Assembly (NCBI RefSeq): GCF_901000735.1
Contig: NC_081544.1
Coordinates: forward strand, 23,055,900-23,119,899
Direction of reading: 5' to 3'
DNA length: 64,000 nucleotides
Source: Corylus avellana
Lineage: Eukaryota > Streptophyta > Magnoliopsida > Fagales > Betulaceae
The position numbers and the translations under genes are program-made. The notes under the pieces are model-generated. The model was not told the origin of the DNA. It did no database searches and saw only the letters and a program-made list of their open reading frames with translations. Below, in pieces: positions 23,611 through 34,052 of this stretch. Each line of letters starts with the position of its first letter. The stretch's first letter is position 1.

Positions 23611-26432
23611 TTGTGAGTGCACTTGTGAGGGTTGTGTCCCATATTAAGAAAATATAAAAGAAAATAGTGCTTAATATACCTAAGTGGACCTTAGCTCATT
23701 AGCTTAAGCATTTGGGTTAGAGTTGTGTTCAATTATGTATATTAATGTATTCTTGGTAAAAACTTCATAACCGTTTTATCTCCCAACAAATGGTATCAGG
23801 TTCATGGTTACCTTCTTGGGACGGATGTCTAGACGTATCGGGTTTAGAGTTGTGTCTCCATCCGCAACTCTTGACGTGAGACGGTCTTGGAAATGTAAAT
23901 AAGGGGGAGTTGGGTCAATGTGAAGAGACTCTATAACCGCTTTATCTCCCAACAAATGGTATTTGAGTCATGGTTACCTTCCTAGGACGGGTGTCTGGGC
24001 GCGTTGGGTTTAAAGTTGTGTATCCATCCGCAACTCTTGACGTAAAACACTCTTGCAAATGTAAGCGAGGTGGAGTTGGGTCAATGTGAAGAGACTGTAA
24101 TGACCCCGATGGGAAAATCAATTAACTGGTAATTAACCCCACGGTTTGTCTCTAGCACTATCCCTCACAAGACAAGACTCGGGGATCACAACCTCTCCTA
24201 TACGAGAGACCTTAGCAGAAGACTTTTAAACTATAGGAATAGAGAGCAGTAACCTAAACAACCACACATTCATACACCAGAGTACACATAATACCTTATA
24301 ATATGAAGATAAGTCACCAAATGCATCGGTCATCAGACCATCATCAGAACAAAATATTACATTCCTAAATCATAATTGTCTCATCAAAAGATCCACAGAT
24401 CAAATCTTAAGCTTAAGTAAGGCTAAGGAGATAATAATCTTGATCATGTCTACTCAGGTGGTTCCTCCATCATCCCACATGGACTTCAACTACTCAGAGT
24501 TCATATCCTCAAAAATGACTCGGATCAAGTCCTGTGCAATCACTCATGTCGGATCCGAAGGCATCGTTGTCTAGGCTAGCTAACCACACGATTATTCATA
24601 GTGGAGGGGGAAAATCATAAAAACAGGGGGTAAGTCTAAAGACATAGTGAATGTTAATGCACATAATACCCATGCCAGTTTAGTGATGAACTCTATTTGA
24701 TAAAGTATGCAACAGTTTAATGATGACAATTTTCCATAAGTGTGATATAGATATATAATACATGCTTATAATCATGAGTAACAGTGATAGTTCAACAATA
24801 TGGTCTACCCAAAATATTACGCATTCTCAGCAGGGTTGGCGCTGTCCCGATAGACCTGTAATATAAAACCGGTGCCTCGAATATTGTACGCTACCGTCCA
24901 TAACATTAGTGGCACGACCGAGTCTGACCTCGGGTGGCCCACACCACTAATAATGTATGTCCTATAGTGACCGCCCGTTAAGGCTGCGCCGGTCACGAAA
25001 CAACCATTGGATCCAAGACCTATATATCACACATACATATGACCATAAAGTTAACCTGTATAGTAAGCCCATGACCATTATCTCACATATACCGGTATAC
25101 CATGTCATACGATGCAATTTATCTTATCCGTATTTTACATGCATTCTTTTATAAGTCCCACTTTCATTAACACGTTAAGCACAATGTTTTTCACAAATGC
25201 TAGAGTTCATGTGCAGTAGAAAAATATGTTTTCATGAGAGTTACAAATATGCATGTTTTGATACACAAAATAGACGTGGAAATGTGGGAAAATAAATTGC
25301 GAGCATTATGTGAGTTAAAACTAACCTAGATCGATTAAATCCTCCAAGTAATCCTCCAACAAGTTCGGGTTCTCCAAATCTGTGCAAAATCCTCCTATTA
25401 GTTCTAAGTTCACTAAAACAAACCCTAGCTTGAAAACATGGGGCGTTGGGTGCTTAGCAAAAGAGGCCATCTCCTGGACGTCCCTGGGCAAGCGCTCGAT
25501 CTAGGGACGAGTGTTTGTCCAGTTAGGTTCAGGCGAAAAAACTCGTTTGACCCACTTATTTCCCGAGCTTTCTAACGGTCTCTTTTGCTATCAAAAGGCT
25601 TTCTAATACTATTCTAAGCATAAAAACGTTTCTAACAGTAAGATTAAATCTAGGCAAGAAGAAACACTAACCAACAATAAGGCTTACAATAACTAAGCTA
25701 TTAGAATGAAACTTAAAGAAAACGGTAAGGATTACCTCAATCGAGCAAATTCTCCAAGTAAACTCCACCAACACTCACAAAAATCTCACCACTCTCACAA
25801 AACCGAAATGGCAGAGTTTCCTTAAGCTTCTAAGGTGGAGAAAATCGAATGGGGTGGAGGGGTATTTATAGGGGATGAGTCCGAGGGCAAAATGGTGAAA
25901 AACAGGAAAGGGGCGAGCACCCATAGTACTACGGGGAGCGAGCACTCGTGTACTGTTGCTCAGAGGGGTCAAGTGGCAAGTGACACGCGCGGATAAAAAC
26001 TAGCAGTAAACAAAAGGTCAACGAGCGCTCAACTTGGTCCCCACCCGAGTGTTCATATACGGTTGCCAGGCGAGCACTAGTGTGTCGTCCCCCACACGAG
26101 TGTTCAACTACTGTAGCTCTGAGACCCAAAAATTTGAAAAATGTCATTCTAGGTGTCCCTAATGACTTAAAGTCCAATTAACCTTCTAATTAAGCTGTCT
26201 TAAGCCTAATTGATTATTTAGGTCACTACAGAGACTCACAAGTAAGGGGGGATTGTTGTGAGTGCACTTATGAGGGTGTATCCCACATTGAGAAAATATA
26301 AAAGAAAATATGGCTTAATATACCTAAGTGGACTTTAGCCCATTAGCTTAGACTTTTGGGCTAGAGTTGTGTTCAATTATGTATATTAATGTACTCTTGG
26401 TAAAAACTTCATAACTGTTTTCTCTCCCAATA
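23611..26432. mobile_element. Small non-autonomous LTR retrotransposon (TRIM-like)
   Basis: Two similar terminal repeats of about 177 bp lie at 23611-23788 and 26256-26432, beginning TTGTGAGTGCACTTRTGAGG and ending TCTCCCAAYA. A primer-binding site TGGTATCAGG (initiator Met-tRNA type) starts 2 bases after the left LTR, and a polypurine tract AAGGGGGGA precedes the right LTR. No gag or pol is present. A 160-bp direct duplication including the PBS region lies at 23770-24095. The TSD is unclear, though TATCA occurs near both ends. A solo LTR of another element (24096-26230) is inserted inside. Confidence 0.8.
24096..26230. mobile_element. Solo LTR (about 2.1 kb, Gypsy Tekay/Del-like) nested in the TRIM
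   Basis: It begins TGTAATGACCCCGATGGG and ends TTATTTAGGTCACTACA (TG...CA with TGTARTGACC inverted ends) and has an exact 5-bp duplication GAGAC at 24091-24095 and 26231-26235. Length and termini fit Tekay/Del chromovirus LTRs, an inference from memory. No internal domain is present. Reading frames inside are not genes. Confidence 0.82.
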
Positions 26433-28260
26433 CATATCACATGCTTGATTAACATATATAATATAATATCAAATTTATTAATCACATTTCGTTTTGGTTA
26501 GTCATTTTTATTTCCCCTTACTCGAATTGGGGTGCTAAGTGTATAACCCCACTTAACTGCGGGGTACCCATCTTTTACAAACTTTTCACATATCACGTAT
26601 AATTATATCTCATTTTCCTTTAAAACTCATTTTCTTTTAACACATGTAATATATAATACCAACATAATTTATTACAATCCTATCCCAAAATATACACGGC
26701 TTATAATCACACTAAAAATATTGTACAGTTTATGCAATAAAACATCAAGCATAGGGTCAATAAGTTTTATACTTACATTTTTCAATTAATCTCTTAAATG
26801 AAGAAGGATGCGTGTTTTTTCTTTCACTTCGACGCATAAATGAATCGGAGAAAATCCTAATTCGAAACAACTAATCAGTTACATAATTTAACTTTTTAAA
26901 GAAAGAGTTGGTTGCATCATAAATTCATGTACGATGAAGCTGCAGAAAATACTTATTACAAAGCTTTGCGCATCAATAGCTTGGGAGAAGGTGTTGGCAA
27001 TATGTTTCTTTATTTTTATTTTTATTAAATTTTTAACATTCTGTTGGTAAGAACGTCTCACACGTTTCTCTTTTTCTTTGTCACTTCTTTGTCTTTGTTT
27101 GTACACTCTTTCTATTTTTATTTTATTTTACTTTTGTATTTTTTCTAAGGAAAAAGAAAAAACTGTTATCTATTACTAGTTTGTTTGAATGCTACGAAAA
27201 TTATTATTATTATTTATTTTTAACTTCTTGTAGTATTTTCTAAATCACTCCAAACTATTATCTATTACTAGTTCTAACTATTAACCACTAACCTTAAAAT
27301 AAATAGCTAACACTTTCTTTAATCTTAATAAAAATAATTAATCCAAATATCACCAAAACTAAATACTACTTAAATTTAGTTATTACATTTTCATCAGTTA
27401 TTTATATATATACATAGTTTTTATGCCTGGCGTTACAATTGTTGTGAGTTGGTTTGATTACAAATTTGGCTTCCTTAAGGTTGTTGTATGAGGCGTTAGA
27501 TGGGATGGTTGAAGGGTTGTGATTAATATTTTGTGGAGTAATGCTAGAAGTAGGACTTTTGTCCTCTTTTTACATTATCAATCAATTGGGTGGTTGAGCC
27601 TAATTATTTGCTCTTGTTGCGACAAAACTAAAATTTAGGATCCCAAAGAAGCAGAAAATAACAAAATAGAAAATAAATCAATCACACAAGACATCAAGAT
27701 TTAGTTTAACAAGCCTACATTCACTGGCGAAAACGACTCAGAAGGAATTCACTATTAAAAGATGGAGTACAAAAGAATAATAGGGAGAAAACCGCTCAAA
27801 ATACAAAGCTCCAATACACTCAAATATCACTGTCACATAAAAAAGAAAAATAACAAAAGAGAGAAAAATCAACAAAAAAGTAAACTATCTTTTTCTCTTA
27901 GTACCATGAGGCACCCACACAAAGTGAGAAAGCTGCAGCTTCTATATTTTTTTTGAAGAATGCTATCTGTTCTTCTGATGTTCGCCTGTATAGTAGGACT
28001 TTCTGGTCCTAAGTGTATATTATTTTCTAAAAAAATAAAAAAGAAAGTGGCAATTATTTCTCTCACTTGGTTTTTAGAAAATAATATTTACGTAGGACTA
28101 GAAAAATACCAAGAGAGCATCTAGCTAACATTTCCCTATTTTTTTCTTCACCTTGCCCTATGATGTTGACTTGAGGAAAACAAGTCATACCACAACAGCT
28201 TGCTAGCCCCATCTCTAGTGTCATCCATGTATGGTTTAAACACATCACGCTGATGTATGG
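26433..28260. other. AT-rich intergenic DNA
   Basis: No gene recognised. A MITE relic lies at 27957-28136, and a lone GAGTAATGCTAGAAG end at 27534 resembles the element at 63376. Confidence 0.5.
27957..28136. mobile_element. MITE of the GAATGCTA family
   Basis: The ends GAATGCTATCTG and AGCTAACATTTCC and the internal inverted pair TATTATTTTCTAAAAAA / TTTTTAGAAAATAATATT define a fold-back. The element at 57558-57736 has the same ends and internal TTTTTTTAGAAAATTATATT. Confidence 0.55.
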
Positions 28261-29690
28261 TTGCTGCTCGATCGGTCTAGATCACACATTTCCCATCTCA
28301 ATTGTCATTTACAAAGCTTGCAACAGGAAAGTAAGTCGTGTACTGAATATTTGAAACAAGCTAAACAATTGGCTGATGAATTATCTGCAGATATAAGCCC
28401 GCTGAGGATGATGACCTCATCTCGTTTATTCTCAGTAGATTAATCCAATGTTCAATTCATTTGTTACTGTCTTTTCTTTTGTTGTGAATGACCATGAGAT
28501 GACCTTTGCTCACTTTCAATCTGAATTACTACGTCATGAGATGCTACTTCAAAATCAACAACAGCAAACTCTCATACTAGAAGCTGTTTGTTTGCCTTAC
28601 ACCAACAAACCAAACCAAACCAACTTTCACTCTTAAAAACCCCCCAACAACTTCAGGAAGCCAAAGTTCCATTTTTCTCCAAGAAATAAATTTATGTCAA
28701 TCCGCATCACACCAAGGAAATCCCACATTCAACGCATACTCAAGCCACAAGGTCACCATGCCAAATTTGTGGGAAGAGTAATCATAGGGCTTTGGAGTGC
28801 TATCACATAATGGATTATGCTTATCCAAGGTATGCATCCTCCAACATTGTTGGCTGCAATGGCCGCCCACACTAATGTAGAACTTGAAAATCAATACTGG
28901 TTGGCTGATCCTAGTGCCAACAATCAAACATCACTAATGCCCAACCCTTTGATGATGCATACATTGTGATTGTAGGCAATGGAGTAGGTTTGGATATACA
29001 CAACATTGATTCTTCAATTATTCATTCAAATGCATCTTACTCTTTTTCTCAAAGATATACATTGCCCTTTTGCATATGCTAATTTGCTTGCAATATTATT
29101 ATTAAGGATAATAATTGTTGGTTTGCTTTAACTAATAAAAGTTTCATTGTGAAGGAAAACTTGACCGGAATCATGCTGCTCCAGGGACCAAGTGAGAATG
29201 GGATGTACCATATTCCCTTGCACCGAAAGTCCATGAATAAATTGAAGGGGTTTGCAGCTCTTCTTTATGTTAAAACTACTAACATGGTTTGGCATCAAAG
29301 GCTGGGACATCCTTCAACATTTTTTTTCCAGCATCTCTTGTGTCACCAGCAACTTCCTCTTGTTAGGTCTTGTTGTAATAAGTCTCGAGTCTGGTGAGTG
29401 TTGTCAGCTTAGAAATCCAAGAAATTATATTTTTTCTAAGTTGAGTAGAATTTCTAGTAGTCCTTTAGAGATCATCCACTTAGATGTCTGGACTTCTTGT
29501 ATTGCATCACTAAGTGGATGCAAGTTTTATGTACTGTTTATTGATGACTACAACCGACTCACTTGGTTGCGTCCCATTATGAATAAAAGTCATGTTTATT
29601 AATGTTTAGTTAAATTCAAATTGTTTGTTGAAAATTTGTTCTCCATTAAAATAAAATACCATGAATCTGCAATGGTGCAGAATAGTAGAA
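28261..29690 (+). mobile_element. Degenerate Ty1/Copia retrotransposon fragment
   Basis: Translated pieces in several frames match Copia in order: a gag-like region (LQQESKSCTEYLKQAKQLAD, 28310-28380), a protease-side piece (ENQYWLADPSANNQTS, near 28890), the GAG-pre-integrase zinc region (NMVWHQRLGHPS, 29282-29318) and the start of the integrase core (SSPLEIIHLDVW, then GCKFYVLFIDDYNRLTWLRP, 29455-29575). Many stops and frameshifts; no reverse transcriptase, RNase H or LTRs were recognised. Confidence 0.8.
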
Positions 29691-29888
29691 TACTCCTCTT
29701 TTCAATTCAAACAAGTTTTAAGTCAACATGGGATGTTCCATAGACTAACATGTCCACATACCTATCAAATATAAGGAATTGCATAGAGGAAGTACAGACA
29801 TATTGTGGAGATAGGTCTTCCTCTCTTAGGCCTATGGTGGTCAAACGTTAGGATTTTATGGGTCAGACCGATCGATTACTTAGGCCTT

Positions 29889-30893
29889 CACTACCAAAAA
29901 AAAAAAAAAAAAAAAAAAAGCCAAATTAGTGACGTTTTTCCAAACATCATTAAAGTACGGCATTTTGCTGTTCAAACGTCGTTATTCATAAATTAGTGAC
30001 ATTTGAATAGTGTTACTATTCACGCGTCACTATTCTCGCGTTAAAAGGTAATGTTTGAACAATATTACTATTCACGCATCACTATTGGGCGATGTTTGAA
30101 CAGTGTTATTATTCACGCGCCACTATTGGGTGACGTTTGAACAATAATACTATTCACGTATCACTATTATGCGACATTTGAATAATGTTACTATTCACGC
30201 ATCACTATTAGGCAGCGTTTCAACATTGTTGCTATTCATGCATCACTATTATGCGACGTTTGAACAGTATTACTATTCACATGTCACTATTCACAAGTTG
30301 AAATGTGTTGTTTGAACAGTGTGTTACTGTTCAAACGACACTAAGTAATTTTTGAAAATATTAGCACTCAATTTACATTTATAACAACCACACACACCTA
30401 AAAACTTCAAAATTTCTTCCTCCTTCACCAACACACATAAAAATATCTATACATCCTCAGCTGACTCGCAGGCTACCCTAGGGTAGATCAGGGGTGAAGG
30501 TAAAACACAACTATTAGAGACCAAACATCATTGGTTCAAAATGGTCGGTTTTACAACGTCACCTTATAAATTTTTTGTTCTTTTTTTTTTTTTTTTTTTT
30601 AATTTTATAAATGAAAAGATGACGTTTGAATAATGCGATGTCACATTTTAAAAGGTGACGTTGATATAGTGCAACGTCACATTTTATAAGGTGACGTTGC
30701 ACTAAAGCGACATATGAATATATATAGTAACGTCACCTTATAAATGTCACTATATCCAATTTTACGACCCCTTACATTTTGACGTCGTTGAAGCGACGCT
30801 TTTCACGCATCACTACTTAAAAAAGTGACATTTATAAGGTCACAACACTATTCACGCATCACTATTTGGACCTTTTTTTTTTTTTTTGTAGTG
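29889..30893. mobile_element. Non-autonomous CACTA element with 41-bp subterminal repeats
   Basis: The ends CACTACCAAAAAAA and TTTTTTTGTAGTG with an exact 3-bp duplication CTT (29886-29888 and 30894-30896) mark a CACTA element of 1,005 bp. From about 29990 to 30300 it carries about seven copies of a 41-bp unit built from GACGTTTGAACAGTGTTACT and ATTCACGCATCACTATT. Related GTGACGTT blocks lie near the right end in the opposite sense (30610-30870). No open reading frame. Confidence 0.88.
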
Positions 30894-31783
30894 CTTAGTG
30901 TAAAACGGGGGTATTACAACAGATCATGTAGTGGGCGAAACAGTAGCAACTTTGCCAGCAGTGATTCTTGCCAAAGACTTGGGGTTGCATAAAATTTAGC
31001 TAGAATATGTGATGCTTTACAAATAGTGAAGGTTTTGTAAAATGGAGGGAGAAGATGGAGTCATCATGGTCCGGCAGTCTGCTGCTGGAAGATGCCAAAG
31101 CTGAGAAACTAATTGTGCTGCTCATATGTATGTTTTTTCTTCCTTTTTTTTTGTAAATTGCCCATATGTATTTGAAACATTGTGTGGGATAACAATATAT
31201 ATCTGCTCCACCTATTCATTTTATTGACATGGGCCCATTGCCTTCTGGCTGATATTTTGTTGAATAGGACACAGTTATATATATATATATAGTGACTTTT
31301 GTTATCAAATTAATCTTGCACTATAACAAGACATTGCTTACGTACACTCAATCGAGAAGTTTCAACATTATTTTACTTTGTTAAGGTCATGATTTAGATT
31401 GAAAATATATTATTTTAAAAAGTTGTCGTATATTTAATTCATAACAGCAAAACAAGATTAGCTTTTATATAACATATCTAGCAAAGAAACTCATGTACTT
31501 AATTACTTATTCGGATTTGAAGTCCTATTAAAATGTATATATACACCGCCTATATATATATGGGGGGTTAAAACCTTGTTACTCTTAACAAAGAGAGTTA
31601 ATTAGGTCAAGACCAACTTGGAAGCTTGTGATATTCTTGCCCACTGCATGCGCCACAGAGTGAGAGAGAGAGAGAGAGGAAACAAACAAACGAACTTATA
31701 CAGCTCAACCAGGAATATTTAATAGTGGAAAGCATGCAAAGAAGAAAGAGTGCCAAGTGGGATATCCTTCTGCTTGTTGACCA

Positions 31784-32038
31784 GCTGTTGGCTGATAAAG
31801 ACTTCCCTCTCCTGCCCTCGTTTTTTCTGCCTCGTTGAGATCAAAAAATCAAAAGGAAAATACTTCACCATCATCATCGGAAATTAGCGGTTTGGAGTTA
31901 AAGGTTTCGACAGCTGGTTGGCTGATAAAGACTTCCCACTCCTGCCCTAGTTTTTTCCGCCTCATTGATATCAAAAAATCGAAAGGAAAATACTTTGTCA
32001 TCATCGGAAATTAGCGATTTAGAGTTAAGGGTTTCGAC
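31784..32038. repeat. Tandem duplication, about 127 bp x 2
   Basis: The unit GTTGGCTGATAAAGACTTCC through GAGTTAARGGTTTCGACA occurs twice head to tail (about 31784-31910 and 31912-32038), with about 10 differences and one ATC triplet lost. No coding sequence. Confidence 0.8.
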
Positions 32039-33185
32039 ACATTTAATTAAATGAATTGAGCTGAAATTCATTTATATAGTCTTATAGATATATCTCAACA
32101 CGATTCAAATCCGACATCAAACACGAATTATCATCCCTAGATGAATAAATATATAGCTAATTATGTACTCTATATATATAGAAACGCTCATGGGTGTCAA
32201 GTTTTATATTGACTAGTTCTTTTAAAATGATAGTATAGATATAATTAACCATTTTAATTTAAGAGAAAAAAGATTGTTACGCCTTAGTTGTGCATGACTT
32301 ATAAAGACAAATGCTGATTTATATTATATGAGCAAACATTCATCAGAAGAAACCAATGACATCCGAATGGATTCCCTCACAACAAATCCTTCCAGCATTT
32401 GCAAATAGTTTATCTACATTAGAAGAAGCAAAATAGCTTTCGAATTCTTATATGGAAATTCTTCCTGGCCTTGTAAACATCGTATCTCTTTAGAAAGAGA
32501 CTTAAAAATAGTTTTTGATGCCATTTAGACTTGCCCTCGAGGAAGGGAATGGAAAATCCGTCGTATATTACCTGCAGCTGTCATCCACAATTTATAACTA
32601 ACTTCATTAAAGTCTCTGTCATCACGGAATGCTCAGAAAATTGCCAACTCAGTTTCACACTATGGGCAGCCTGATTCGGTGTGTTTTATGAGTTTAAAAG
32701 TGCGTTTAATACTAAAAAAGTTTGTTAGAAAATTAAAAAAAAAATTAAAATTAAAAACGCTTTTAAAGGTTAAAAAATCAAAATACACTTTTAACAAAAG
32801 CTTAAAAATGAAGTTTTTGCAACAAAAAAAAAAGCTTTATTTCTCAAACGCAATTTCATACCTGCATGCTCTAATTAGTTAGCTAAATGGGCTTGAAATC
32901 CATTTATTTACAATATCAATTTAATTAATTAACTTGATTATTTCTTATTTATTTAAGTTTTCAGAATAACATGTTTTAATGCTATATATCTTGGTTGTCT
33001 TTTCATTAAATTTGCTCCATTAATAGATTCACGATTGGAATTTGATTGTTATGGACAAGTACCCTAATCCTTAATTAACAAGCAGACCTATGGGTTTTTT
33101 TTTTTTTTTTTTTTGAGAGGCAGACCTATGTTATTAAACTGCCGAAAAAAAAAAACTGCCAAAAAAATACTGCTCAAATATAACT

Positions 33186-33394
33186 AGGGGCGAAACTACA
33201 TGGTCCCTTGGCCGAGGGACCTCAGATGTCCGCCAAGGGGTCATGTTTTCCCAAAAATTAAAAAAAAAAATGTTTTAAAATTTTTTGAAAATTAGAATTT
33301 TATTCCTAAATTTTCTAATTTTGTCCCCTAAACTGCATTTACTCCTAAAATTTTTAATTTTGCCTCCCAAACTCCCAATGGTAGTTCCGCCCCT
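33186..33394. mobile_element. Short TIR element, exact 10-bp TSD
   Basis: It begins AGGGGCGAAACTAC and ends GTAGTTCCGCCCCT. The exact 10-bp duplication AAATATAACT lies at 33176-33185 and 33395-33404. The interior repeats CTAATTTTGTCCCC-like segments. TSD length suggests a Mutator-type element. It lies about 0.65 kb upstream of SAD-3. Confidence 0.82.
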
Positions 33395-33427
33395 AAATAT
33401 AACTAATGAAATATTTTTCGGTTCAAA

Positions 33428-33610
33428 TGAACTAGAGAAGATCTAATTCCCATACATTTACATTTTCGTACATACACCCAAGTATGTTCAATAAATTGTC
33501 ACCAAAGAATAGGTCAATCAGTTGGGGATCATGCCTCAAATGAACTGAAAAATATCTAATTTCCATACATTTACATCTTCATACATACGCCCAAGTATGT
33601 TCAATAAAGA
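33428..33610. repeat. Direct duplication in the SAD-3 upstream region
   Basis: CATACATTTACATYTTCRTA followed by CATACRCCCAAGTATGTTCAATAAA occurs at about 33452-33493 and 33566-33608. A third partial unit (AATAAATTGTCCCGAAATAG) lies at 33745. Confidence 0.7.
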
Positions 33611-33983
33611 GATATGTTTTTTTTCATTCTACCCACCATCTCTTCTCTCTTTGCAATTTTTTTTTTTTTTGAAAAAATCAAGATGACAAGGTAAAGAGTT
33701 GGTGGGGGAGATAGTAGGTAGAATGCATTGTAGTATTCCTCTTCAATAAATTGTCCCGAAATAGTAGGTCAATTGGATGGGGACTATACCTCATGAAGCG
33801 CGAATTCCTCTCCTTTTTTCTTTAGGTGGAACATGTTAAAAATCAAAATGTTTCGATAAATTGTAAAGGGTGAACATGTAATTTGATAAAAAAAAAGCAA
33901 TGGCATTTTTCTATATATATATATATATATATATATATCACACGTATATAGCCACTAATAGTGGTTCTCCTTTCCTTCTCGCC

Positions 33984-33989
33984 TATAAA
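33984..33989 (+). promoter_or_regulatory. Probable TATA box of SAD-3
   Basis: CCTATAAAG sits 64-69 bases before the SAD-3 ATG, giving room for a leader of roughly 30-40 bases. It fits the plant TATA consensus; no transcript evidence is available. Confidence 0.55.
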
Positions 33990-34052
33990 GTGTCCCGCAA
34001 ACCATTTCTGCCTCTCTTCTGTGGAGGAAGAAAGCTGAGAAAACCCAAACCG

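Larger units (their letters stand above)
30894..34052. other. Upstream region of SAD-3
   Basis: No gene seen. It contains a tandem duplication (31784-32038), a MITE relic (32675-32865, TTCGGTGTGTTTTATG / TTCTCAAACGCAATTTC), the TIR element at 33186-33394, duplicated 65-bp units at 33428 and 33543, a (TA)n tract at 33913-33939 and the SAD-3 promoter. Confidence 0.55.

Noticed and set aside
24957..26177. Several 60-80 codon frames
   Set aside because: They lie in the solo LTR, have no domain and overlap on both strands.
29990..30300. Regularly spaced repeats that look CRISPR-like
   Set aside because: The units are contiguous 41-bp tandem repeats without unique spacers and lie inside a CACTA element of a plant genome.
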